This document shows positions 55,729-64,000 of a stretch of 64,000 nucleotides of DNA, one piece after another. The translations under genes were made by a program, and so were the position numbers. The notes under the pieces are model-generated. The model saw only the letters and a list, made by a program, of their open reading frames with translations, was not told where the DNA came from and ran no database searches. This stretch comes from Azolla caroliniana (lineage: Eukaryota; Polypodiophyta): assembly GCA_043228905.1 (NCBI GenBank), contig JBHGNT010000002.1, forward strand, positions 5,766,001 through 5,830,000, written 5' to 3'. Position 1 is the stretch's first letter, and each line of letters opens with the position of its first letter.

Positions 55729-55739
55729 TGTCAGGATCA
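55729..55739 (-). repeat. E8 5' LTR remnant, 11 bp
   Basis: TGTCAGGATCA equals the first 11 bases of the 50903-51360 LTR and is followed at once by the GTTC target duplication. The rest of the 5' LTR has been lost. Confidence 0.6.
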
Positions 55740-55743
55740 GTTC

Positions 55744-55795
55744 AAACTGCTCGTCGTCCTTTTCAAGTGCAACAATATTTTTGAATAACTTCAAT
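55744..55795 (-). pseudogene. Exon of an unrecognised gene, upstream piece split by E8
   Basis: The minus strand reads LFKNIVALEKDDEQF after a possible acceptor (CATTGAAG). It joins in phase with 50898 downwards once E8 is removed. Same gene as 50783-50902. Confidence 0.5.
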
Positions 55796-57551
55796 GCAAA
55801 TGCAAATGCAGTACACATTAACAATTAAAAATGAAAAGTGCTTTAGCTAAACATAAGCTATATTGATTTCTGAAGGCATAGCAAACAAAGTTATAATAAT
55901 TTACCCAAGCCGGAGAACAAATCAAGTATCCAATCTCCTTCATTGGAGAACATTTCAAATGACAATTATCAATATTAAGTAGAATGTATTGATGGGAAAA
56001 AATCAAAACTCTCCATGTAATATAAATATTTCTTACTAAGCAAGGTTTTCTATCCCATGACAATGAGATCTCAAGGCCTATGCTATAGAGTATCCTTGGT
56101 ACATGCTATGGAATACGACAATTCTTCATAAGGATATTGTCTGTGCAAAATCTTTCACCATCTTCCCAAGTTATTTAAACATAAATGGTTCATCATCATA
56201 TGTTTATCCAACCATACAAAATCCGTATGGTATCTCAATAATCAATAATATGTATTCCTTTGTTGGCAATATGTGTATCATCTTAGCCACATGACCAGAA
56301 TAGAAATTATAGCATAAATCCTAGGTGATATATTTTTTGTGGCTAAATTTCTTAAAAGTGCCACCATCTTCTACACCGTATGCCTTCACTAAATGGTAGT
56401 TCTTTTCTTTCTATGCTCTTTCAAGATGTGCAAGAAATGATGTAGGAAAATCAAGAATATCTTTAACTTCTCTCAATTTCTTATTATCACTATCTTGGTA
56501 TATCATTGTTGAACAATTTTTCTTTGCTCTCTGACTATACATGGCTTCCTCACATTGAGCAGATTCTAAAGGCGAGCCTCGATTATTCAAACAAATTTTC
56601 TTGACCATACACTCATCCTGATTTTCAGTTGACCTTGTAGGTGCAAGATAAAAAAATATAGAGAAACTCAATTATATGAACCAATAAGTAGTTTCTAACA
56701 ACTTAGATGTTTAAAGACAGCTTAACTCTAGAAAAAGGCTCTAAATGCCAAAAAGAGACATGTAGATAAGAGATATCGCAAAAATTAATGAATTTTTGTT
56801 AAATAATATGCGAAAAAAACACTAAATAGTGCAGTAAAAACACTCCCATCAATCAATTTTTCTAATGGGAAATCCTGGAAAAAATAGAGAATATTTGTGA
56901 AAATATACAATTTATTCAGAAACTCGATAATTTTAATAGTAAAATAGAGATTTCGTAGTACAATTCGATACAATATATTGAGTTTATGTTATTTTCCCAT
57001 AAAAAAACCCAAACAATTAAAAACAAATATTTAAATTTTTTTTACTTTAAACATGAACTCAATACATTGTATCAAATTGTGATGAAAACTCTACATTTTA
57101 TATCAACTCGATATAATGTATCGAGTTTATGTATAAAAATGTTCTTTTTTATCAAATAAAAAAGAACATTTCTAAACATGAACTCGCATTGTACTAAAAT
57201 TTCTATTTTTACAAGAAGTATGTTACACACCAAGATACCTTATGGTGAATATGTTCTTCAATGGTCAACAAAAAACCATTAATAATTGTGTTGATGGTAA
57301 TTGAACCTTGCAAATGTCGTTTACATGGTCTATAAAATATTATTGTGGTCTCAATCACCGCTTCAAGTACTTAATGTTGATCTCCATAGTTTGCTCAATC
57401 CATAACAGAGAAACATTTATGTGGAATTAAGGATGAAAACATGAACATAACTCAGGTGCTAAAGAAACTTGCAAGAACTTAACGTGGGGATATTAATAGC
57501 TACACATGCAGATGGCCATGATGTAGGTCACAAATTCTAGATTGGTAAAGT
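55796..57551 (-). other. Possible upstream part of the gene split by E8
   Basis: One exon-like minus-strand frame starts after a CTACAAG acceptor at 56634 and reads STENQDECMVKKICLNNRG, LREVKDILDFPTSFLAHLER and, past one stop, NYHLVKAYGVEDGGTFKKF to about 56350. The rest is AT-rich, with a repeated AACTCxATACAxTGTATCxAGTTTATG block near 56935, 57060 and 57120. No family is recognised, and linkage to the exon at 55744 is inferred only from strand and proximity. Confidence 0.35.
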
Positions 57552-57878
57552 TTTGGATGCGGTGATGCATTAAACCTTTCTAATACATCTATAATTGATA
57601 TTAGTGAGGTGAATATCATTGTGTATGACTTTACATTGACAAAAGTTGGATGTTTAAGGAAGATAACAATAGACATAATAAAAGAGATATTACCAAGTCT
57701 AGAAAATGTCTCAGATTGAAGGCGAACAAAATTTAGTGCACAGAATTTGGAGACACCATTTGGTGAAGACAATGATTTGATTGGTACATTCGGAAATGAG
57801 GAGGAAGAGTCCCAATTGTATATTAGTTATAGTAGCGATTCTCATGAAAGGAGTGATCTTAGTGATGCAAATAACTAG
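57552..57878 (+). pseudogene. Unrecognised coding-like frame, one stop
   Basis: A 108-codon plus-strand frame with a single TGA at 57717. It reads FGCGDALNLSNTSIIDISEV, then KITIDIIKEILPSLENV, and after the stop NLETPFGEDNDLIGTFGNEE with a Ser/Asp/Glu-rich end (SYSSDSHERSDLSDANN) before TAG at 57876. The acidic, serine-rich tail resembles the C-terminus of many nuclear plant proteins, but no family is recognised. No start codon is in the frame, so it would be a last exon. Confidence 0.4.
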
Positions 57879-57973
57879 CAAATGTATTTTTTGTGCAACG
57901 ATATGTAACAAATTTAGACAACATTTTATCGAATGATATAAAAAAGTTGATTTTTTGAAATCTTTTGCTTCTA

Positions 57974-58134
57974 AAATCCTTAAGATCTAAAAACGTATTA
58001 GTTGTCATTTTTCCTTAAAAATACACAAAGTTATTTTTCGTATTTGACCAAAATTTGGCATTTCTCAATTTTACCAAACTTGATGAAATCCTTAAGATCT
58101 AAAAACGTATTAGTTGTCATTTTTCCTTAAAAAA
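57974..58134. repeat. 49-bp direct repeat, two copies 112 bp apart
   Basis: AAATCCTTAAGATCTAAAAA through GTTGTCATTTTTCCTTAAAAA occurs at 57974-58022 and 58086-58134, apparently identical. The spacer contains AATTTGGCATTTCTC. Confidence 0.85.
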
Positions 58135-58168
58135 CTTGATGAAATTTTCAAAAATTTCATCAAGTTTT
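58131..58168. other. Perfect 18-bp inverted repeat (hairpin)
   Basis: AAAACTTGATGAAATTTT, a 2-nt spacer, then AAAATTTCATCAAGTTTT. It adjoins the second direct repeat and precedes an LTR fragment. Function unknown; it could be a transposon end or a small hairpin. Confidence 0.8.
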
Positions 58169-58186
58169 TGAGAGCATGTGATACTA

Positions 58187-58472
58187 GTATTAAGGTGTTT
58201 TGTGAAATGGTAGACAAAACCCAAAATCAAACGGAATATTCCTTATCCTTCCACTTGTGAACAAGAACGTGTTCTCTATTTATAGTATTATCAGGAGTAT
58301 TCCTAAAATTTCTAGAATGTTCCAGAGTAATATAGAATATATATGAATTTTTTGTAATGAAATAAAAATGAAAATAATATCTTGTGAGTTACAATGAATA
58401 ATATAATGGTATGGCCTCAACCCGTGTAACATAAGGTCATGGGTTCAATTCCTTTTGAGACCATATCATGAC
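58187..58472 (-). repeat. Partial chromovirus LTR (E8 family)
   Basis: Shares TTATCAGGAGTATTCCTAAA, TTTCTAGAATGTTCCAGAG, a GTGTAACATAAGGTCATGGG block and the terminal ATATCATGACA with the E8 LTR. The left part including the GA run is missing. No coding region is attached. Confidence 0.7.
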
Positions 58473-58489
58473 AGAGGGTTGTACACTCT

Positions 58490-59690
58490 TGAACCTTCGA
58501 CCTCCATGATATGCCACCAGCACCATAGGTGAAGATGTATCCACCACCTCCTAGTGCTTCTTTGTTGGGTTTGACATGTACCTACTCATGACCCCTACGA
58601 CATATGCAAGGTCAGGTTAGGTCACCACCATTGTGTACATGATACTTCCTATGGCTGATGCATAGGGTATCTTTCCATTGAGCTTTCTCTCTTCGTCGGT
58701 TGATGGAGAGTCTTTGTTCGATAGTCAAAACAACGTTGAAGCGAAGTTCTGGCTTCGCATTCTCCATGTTGAATCGCCTTAGCACCTTCCAGATGTAATC
58801 GGACTAGGAGAGCTAGAGGGTCTTTGTTGTCCGATTTCTTGGATTCCTTTGTTGCTTCTGATGTGTCTATATACTCAGCCTCCATTGTCGATAGTGTCGT
58901 GCAGTCTTGTAACTTCGACCTCCATGATATGGTGCCACCGTCGTAGGTGAACATGTAACCTGAAGTGGATTTCCGATTGTCGGGGTTGTTGGCATAATTG
59001 GAATCCATATAGCCTTCAACTTCGGTCGGATTGTCTGATCTGAAAGTCAGCTGCAAATCTTCTTCCTTGTAGGTACTTGAAGATGTCCTTCACATCTTCC
59101 CAATGCTTCCATCTAGGATAGGAGATGTATCAGTTGATGACCCCTACGACATTTGCAAGGTCAGGTTGGGTCACCACCATTGCCCATGAGACTTCCCACG
59201 GCCGAAGCGTAGGGTATTTGCCTCATGAACAATTTCTCCTCCTCTGTAAATGGAGAGTCTCTATCCGTTAGTTAGAGAGACTTTGGAAGTGGAGTTGGTG
59301 TCGTCTTCACATTCTCCATGTTGAAGTGCCTCAACACCTTTTGAGATGTAGTCAGATTGGGAGAGCCAAAGGGTCTTTGATATCTGATGTCACTCTATTT
59401 GCATGCCCAATATGCATCGGGCTTGTCGCAACTCCTTCATGGTGAATGTCTCGTGAAGGCTCTATTTCAACTTCCGATTTTTGCTCGATTGTTGCCTGCG
59501 ATGAGCATGTCGTCGACATATAGGATTAGATAGATCTAGGACTCATTGGCCAATGGCCAAATGTACATGCATGGATCAAAGTCTGATTTGCTATATCCAA
59601 GCTGCCAGATGTAAGTATCAAATTTTTGATACCACATTCTTGGTGCTTGTTGTAGGCCATAAAGGGTGAAAGCATGAGAGTGGAAACAAT
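58490..59690 (-). pseudogene. Copia RT/RNase H fragments, rearranged
   Basis: The minus strand shows RNase H text (VEGYMDSNYANNPDNRKSTS, STMEAEYIDTSEATKES) at 59020-58830. RT end text occurs on both sides of it: near 58640-58500 and again, about as similar, at 59220-59100. RT palm text with YVDDMLIAGNN-like wording lies near 59510. The same RT segment twice in about 600 bp means two fragments or a local duplication. No LTRs. Confidence 0.6.
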
Positions 59691-60009
59691 TAGCTATGTC
59701 CTTGACATAGCTAATTAGCTATGCAAAAAGCTACCATTGATAAATAGTCATTTTAGCAAAAAGCCATCAGTAATAAATTAACTATTCAAAAAACTACCAT
59801 TGAAAATACTAGAGTGTTTTAATTACATATGTAAATGAGCACCATAAATGTGCAACATAAACGTGCAACATAAATTGATATGTGCACCATAAATGTGTAC
59901 CATAAATTATATATCGAATTCCTAGGTCCATTATCCATGATCCTTTGCCACATCACGTAGGCCATCTCTAGTTGAGTATTGTGGGTTAGTTGCTACCACT
60001 CTTGCTAAA
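59691..60009. other. AT-rich stretch with AATTAGCTA motifs
   Basis: Short CTAATTAGCTATG and AAAAAGCYAYCA repeats, and ACATAAATTGATATG-type repeats near 59830-59910. No gene is seen. The motif recurs in the array at 61310-62400. Confidence 0.4.
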
Positions 60010-60370
60010 CCCTATCGAGTCCACCTGCCACCACTCTACACTCAGGGTCCGCTACTGTGAAGGTCGTGTATTGCTGCCACTTTTCAACCCGACGGCGTTA
60101 ACATCTCCGCTGCCGCCATTCTACTTTCAGTTGCCTTCTCTGTGCGTTCCAAGCATCATCGGTAACTGTTCAATTTGACGGGGTTCTCTCCTCCATTGCC
60201 ATCATTCTACACTCAGTTGCCGCTACTGTCCAGTCCTGGATTGCTTCCACATTTCGATTTGACGGAGTTCACTCATCCAACGGCAACATTCTACACTCAG
60301 TTGTCACCATTGGTCAGTCCTGGATCGCCTCCTCAACTGTTCGATCCAACGGAGTGAACTCCTCAAATGT
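60010..60370 (+). repeat. About 80-bp degenerate tandem repeat, four copies
   Basis: Each unit contains CCATTCTACACTCAGTTGCC, then a GTCCTGGATTGC-like block and TCGATTTGACGGAGTT. Units begin near 60027, 60108, 60197 and 60280. It lies just upstream of the gene at 60523 and may be part of its leader. Confidence 0.7.
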
Positions 60371-60522
60371 TCGGTCTTGGATTGCAATAACTTTTCTGTC
60401 TATTGAATATCTTGTGTATTGTTGTGTCTAATCTTGTGTATTGTGGAATATTTTTGTGTATTGTTGTTGCCCATAGCCATCTTAAATACTTGTTTTTCTT
60501 TTTGGAAATTTAGGGTTTTAAT

Positions 60523-61266
60523 ATGTCCAGCCAAATGGAAGGGGAAGAAGGGTGTTTAGAATAACCCCTCAATGATCATAAGGATAGGGATGATGCTATC
60601 AGGACACAACAAGCCATACGAAACTATTGGGTAGAAATAAAAAAGAAACATCGTCAATTGTTGAAGGATACGAAAGCCACACTCAGTAACGTAAGGATAG
60701 TTTAGCTGAGAATGTAAGTAATGTGACTACCATCATAGAGAGAAAGGTTGTAGACGATTTCAATGTTCAAACCAAGCACATCAGCATGAAGAAAAGAAGG
60801 TAGTACTTTATGGAATATTAAATGATCTATCGATAAAAGACTTAGTTGATTGTGATGGTCTTAATGCAAACATATCATCTATTTTAGTAAATAATCTTCG
60901 TAATAGTTTCATATCCATGAGCAAGTCAGAAGATGATCTTGTCTTAAAAAGGTCTACTCTAATGATGTTACTTAATAGTGATGTTGACGATATAAACATC
61001 AGTGAGCTATCTAAGGTAACTGGTGTTAGTAGAAAAACAGTGTACAATACATTGAACCGTATAATTTCCTCGGGTGAAGGAACTAGTCTACTAAAGCTAA
61101 CTACAAGATGTAAGCCAATGACACCCATAACATTAGAAATCAAGGATGTAATCACAATGTTTTGGACTAATGAGAGAAGGGTTTCACCCAATAAAAAGGA
61201 TTTATGCAAGAAACGTGTTGGAAGAAATCAATACGAGGAGCATCCCATTCATCTTCTTGATGTACC
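60523..61266 (+). CDS. Unrecognised gene with helix-turn-helix-like segment
   Basis: After a TTTAGGGTTTTA leader, ATG 60523 reads MSSQMEGEEGCLE, then TAA at 60562, then in the same frame RDDAIRTQQAIRNYWVEIKK to a possible GTAAGG donor at 60681. A second frame runs from about 60744 (REKGCRRFQCSNQAHQHEEK) to PIHLLDVPQ at 61266, before GTATTTAC, a possible donor. The segment SELSKVTGVSRKTVYNTLNR (about 61000-61060) has the spacing of a helix-turn-helix, so DNA binding is likely. RVSPNKKDLCKKRVGRNQYE (61178-61238) recalls transposase-like proteins of non-seed plants; that is a memory, not a match. The early stop and short first intron are unresolved, so it may be a pseudogene. Confidence 0.45.
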
Positions 61267-61309
61267 TCAAGTATTTACATTTATCTCAACATTTGTTTTC
61301 ACTGTACAC

Positions 61310-62400
61310 GGAAAGTTAATTAGCTCAGTTAGCAGAAAAGCTAATTAGCTTATTAGTTACATTTACCTCAATTAGCTACTAGGATAGCTACTACATCGGT
61401 AACTGGATACTCTCAATAGCTAATTTAGTTACTACCAGATAATTAGCTACCAAAATAGCTAACTAGCTACCATGATAGCTAATTAGCTATTCTCAATAGC
61501 TAATTTAGTTATTACTAGATAATTAGCTACCAAGATAGCTAATTAGCTATTAGAATAGGGTTTTAGCTACCATGATAGCTAAATAGCTACTAGAATAGCT
61601 AATTAGCTATTAGAATAGGTAATTAGCTACCATGATAGCTAAATAGCTACTAGAATAGCTAATTAGAAGAGGTAATTAGAATAGGTAATTAGCTAATTAG
61701 CTACCATGATAGCTAGTTAGCTACTATGATAGTTAGCTACTCTAGTTATTACCAACTAATTAGCTACTAGGAAAGCTAATTAGGTACTAGGACAGCTAAT
61801 TAGCTACCATGATAGCTAATTAGCTACTAGAACAACTAACTAGCTACTAGGACAACTAATTAGCTACTAGGATAGCTAATTTCGTTATTACCAACTAATT
61901 AGCTACTAGGACAACTAATTAGCTACTAGGATAGCTAATTTCGTTATTATCAACTAATTAGCTCCTAGGAAAGCTAATTAGCTACCATGAGAGCTAATTA
62001 GCTACTAGGACAGTTAATTAGCCACCATGATAGCTAATTAGCTACTAGACCAGCTAATTAGCTACCATGATAGCTAATTAGCTACTAGGACAACTAATTA
62101 GCTACCATGTTGCGTCAAGTGTTCAAAAACACTGTTTTTGAACAACTAGTAGGATAGCTAATTAGCTAGTAGCTAACTAGCTGCCAGTAGCTAATTAGCT
62201 GCTAGTAGGATAACTAATTAGCTAGTAGCTAACTAGCTTCCACTTAGCTAATTAACTACTGTATTAAACTATGGCAGTAGCTAATTAGCTACTAGGATAG
62301 CTATTAGCTGCTTTAATCAACTATGGTAGTAGCTAATTAGCTACAACGATAGTAGCAAAATAGTTTCCATACTTTTTACAGCTTAGCTAATTAGAAAAGA
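61310..62400. repeat. AGCTAATTAGCTAC-type satellite array, about 1.1 kb
   Basis: Roughly 20-bp units AATTAGCTACYAKGATAGCT repeat with variation, more than 40 times. Each contains the palindrome AGCTAATTAGCT. Some units show a longer 80-bp period (GATAGCTAATTTCGTTATTA near 61873 and 61931). It fills the space after the putative donor at 61267 and may be intronic. Confidence 0.9.
62121..62143. other. 10-bp perfect hairpin inside the array
   Basis: GTTCAAAAAC, ACT, GTTTTTGAAC. It interrupts the satellite and is unrelated to its unit. Confidence 0.7.
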
Positions 62401-62409
62401 CTAAGCTTA

Positions 62410-63554
62410 TTAGCTACAGTATGGTATACCTGTAGAGTTGTACTGCAATCTCCCAAACAGAATGTAGCAATTCGACAGGCATATTGAAAACAAAGCAGAT
62501 GGTATGTGTGGTTGCATGGTTGTAGGTGAACCAACAAAGACACAGTCGCAAGCGATGCAACGTGCTTGAACTATCAATAAATCATTTTCTGGTTCTCCTT
62601 CATTTGGTAAGGGAGCAAGAATGTTCAGGTCTAAATCCTGTCTAATCCTTACCATTCCCCCCACAAAATGTAGCTGCTTCTTAAGGCAGCTAACTACCTG
62701 TTCTTGATGAATGTATTGTTCCTTCAATGCAATAGAGAAATTTACCGATTAATTATTCTTGTCTGAGAAAGATACACCAACTTTGCTCAAGAATCATTAC
62801 ATTACTTGAAGCTTTTCCGAATTGTAATCTGCAATAGTATTTACACCTAGAAGGTCCAGGTTCATTGAAAGAACCTGGATCTCTGTTTGCAGTTGTATTT
62901 TACACTGGGGATCAAGTGACCCCTCTAATTCAAGCTCCTGTTGCGCAACTTATTCCAAATAATGCTTGATTAGCACATTTTACCCTTAAAGTTATTTATA
63001 ACACAATCACATACCAACAAAACAATAGTTACATGAATCTTATTTCTAATCGTTGTAACAACTAAAGTAACTTTGCTCTCCATTGCAGAAGCCATTGTGG
63101 CTTTCTCTAAATCAGTCTTAAAAAATGCCAATGTCTCACAGGCTTCATGGACATTTTTTAGCATATAGCTAACCAATGTCTCACATGTATCATCGACATT
63201 GGCTTTCCTTAGGTGTTGGTGTGGTGTATGCCCCCGGTTTTGCTGGGAGTCGGCAGTTGCATCAACAGCTGCCATGCTCCAAAATCTGTCTATTTTTTGT
63301 GCCAAGGTCCCCATCTTTCGGCATCTTTCTACCGATGCCTCACCATAGACTGCCCAAGCTACCCTATTCATTTTAGGGTCTCTGGATTCCTTCGTTGTTT
63401 TACAGTACTCATATGCAAATGCTCTAGCAAATGAAATTGACAACTCATTGTTGACTAGGATCTCCTGATGAGCTTTTTGGTGCGGCCTCATGCAGTCAAC
63501 GTACAAGTCGGCTCGTACATGCTTCAGCTTGACCTTGCCTTTGACTCTAGGCAT
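62410..63554 (-). CDS. Three-exon unrecognised gene, about 327 aa
   Basis: Exon 1 is 63554-63015 (ATG, MPRVKGKVKLKHVRADLYVD, 180 codons) to a GTATGTG donor. Exon 2 is 62937-62806 (acceptor GCGCAACAG; ELELEGSLDPQCKIQLQTEI, 44 codons) to a GTAATG donor. Exon 3 is 62721-62410 (acceptor GCATTGAAG; EQYIHQEQVVSCLKKQLHFV, then NEGEPENDLLIVQARCIACD, stop). All three junctions are phase 0 and no stop interrupts the joined frame. Exon 1 has AFAYEYCKTTKESRDPKMNR and VAWAVYGEASVERCRKMG, then helical text; exons 2-3 look coiled. I do not recognise the family; the setting among transposon debris makes a transposon-borne gene possible. Exon 1 could end earlier. Confidence 0.5.
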
Positions 63555-63569
63555 TGTATATACTATTAT

Positions 63570-63725
63570 CTAGTCTACATCACTGATCAATTTATCACTT
63601 AGGACAGTAGGGTCAACACCCTCGAGTGACAGACCATAGGTGTTGTGGAAGTCCTCCTTTGTCTCGCAAAATTTTGCGAAGTTTAGCACTCTCGGATACG
63701 GAGGAACGAGCCATTTGAAATATCA
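63570..63725 (-). other. Short open frames upstream of the three-exon gene
   Basis: One frame without ATG reads FKWLVPPYPRVLNFAKFCE and NTYGLSLEGVDPTVLSDK to TAG at 63572-63570. An overlapping frame starts at ATG 63715 (MARSSVSESAKLRKILRDKG) and stops after 33 codons. The first looks protein-like and could be an additional 5' exon; the second could be a uORF. Neither can be chosen from sequence alone. Confidence 0.3.
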
Positions 63726-64000
63726 AATCAGAAATCAGAAATAGTGCAAAATCAGAATATGTCAGAATCAAAAACCCCAATCAACAACAGAAATAGTGCA
63801 AAATCATTAACTTAGCAAATCAGAAACCCCTTTCAGAAATTGCAATCAGATATTTGTAAACAAAAACCCTAATCATAAATTGTATTTAGAAATTTGAAAT
63901 CAGAAACCCTAATCAAAATCTGTAATCAGAAGTTTGTAACCAGAAACCCTATTTAGAAATTCTAATTAGAAATTTATAATAAAAAACCCTAATTAGAAAT
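63726..64000. repeat. Degenerate AATCAGAAACCCTAAT repeat
   Basis: AAACCCTAAT and CAGAAATTTGTAAT blocks alternate with roughly 30-45 bp spacing to the window end. AAACCCTAA resembles the plant telomere unit and the telo-box of plant promoters, but here it is dispersed within a longer degenerate unit. Confidence 0.55.

Larger units (their letters stand above)
50903..55739 (-). mobile_element. Chromovirus-type Ty3/gypsy element E8
   Basis: The left LTR (3' LTR in element orientation) is complete; the right one is reduced to TGTCAGGATCA. Target duplication GTTC occurs at 50899-50902 and 55740-55743. Gag, zinc knuckle, protease, RT, RNase H and the integrase C-terminus are in gypsy order on the minus strand, with a deletion of the integrase N-terminal half. 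It is inserted in an exon of an unrecognised gene. Confidence 0.82.

Noticed and set aside
62410-62727. A separate 105-codon gene starting at 62727
   Set aside because: A good acceptor at 62721 and phase-0 continuity make it the last exon of the three-exon gene.
1-64000. tRNA or rRNA genes
   Set aside because: No cloverleaf-like A and B box pair or rRNA core sequence was noticed; only tRNA-complementary primer sites inside retrotransposons were found.

Overview
The window is repeat-dense nuclear DNA of a land plant. The evidence is plant-type Ty1/copia elements primed by initiator tRNA-Met, plant chromovirus-type Ty3/gypsy elements, intron-bearing fragments of plant housekeeping genes (S-adenosylmethionine synthetase, a SpoU/TARBP1-like methyltransferase, a PPR protein) and 5' leaders rich in AAACCCTAA. 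The species cannot be fixed from sequence. The density of nested elements suits a large genome such as a gymnosperm, fern or lycophyte, but that is inference.

Layout. 1-357: N-terminus of a BED zinc-finger (hAT-type) gene running off the left edge. 650-4265: an old copia LTR with a deleted copia element (E1) inside it; one E1 LTR has grown an 11-copy 54-bp minisatellite. 4334-11710: copy A of an unrecognised coiled-coil gene, interrupted by copia E2 (4605-10346). 11715-13888: a chromovirus 3' remnant and 1.6 kb of ACAT-type microsatellite. 13889-17408: copia remnant E6 and a solo LTR. 17412-32890: copy B of the same coiled-coil gene on the minus strand, cut by a young, nearly complete Ty3/gypsy element (18127-25351) and by copia E3 (27135-32376). 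33138-41856: truncated copia E4 and copia E5, which has a perfect TSD but lacks RNase H. 42046-45015: fragments of three unrelated plant genes, all on the plus strand. 45567-55739: two chromovirus copies (E7, E8); E7 carries a solo LTR and E8 sits inside an exon of an unrecognised minus-strand gene. 57552-59690: a broken plus-strand frame, an LTR piece and copia debris. 60010-63725: two unrecognised genes, a plus-strand one with a helix-turn-helix-like segment and a minus-strand three-exon gene, separated by about 1.1 kb of AGCTAATTAGCTAC-type repeats.

The strongest result is that target-site duplications and reading-frame continuity can be read at several insertion points. Removing E2 and the gypsy element (each with one TSD copy) leaves the coiled-coil frame open at the junction; the E3 junction is also open, but with an imperfect TSD. 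E8 and the 46.1-kb solo LTR likewise leave their host frames intact. The coiled-coil gene is therefore a real, formerly coding, multicopy family that I cannot name, and it is the best candidate here for something undescribed. Nearly all polyproteins carry stops or frameshifts. Only the gypsy gag-protease and pol frames look close to intact, joined by a -1 frame overlap.
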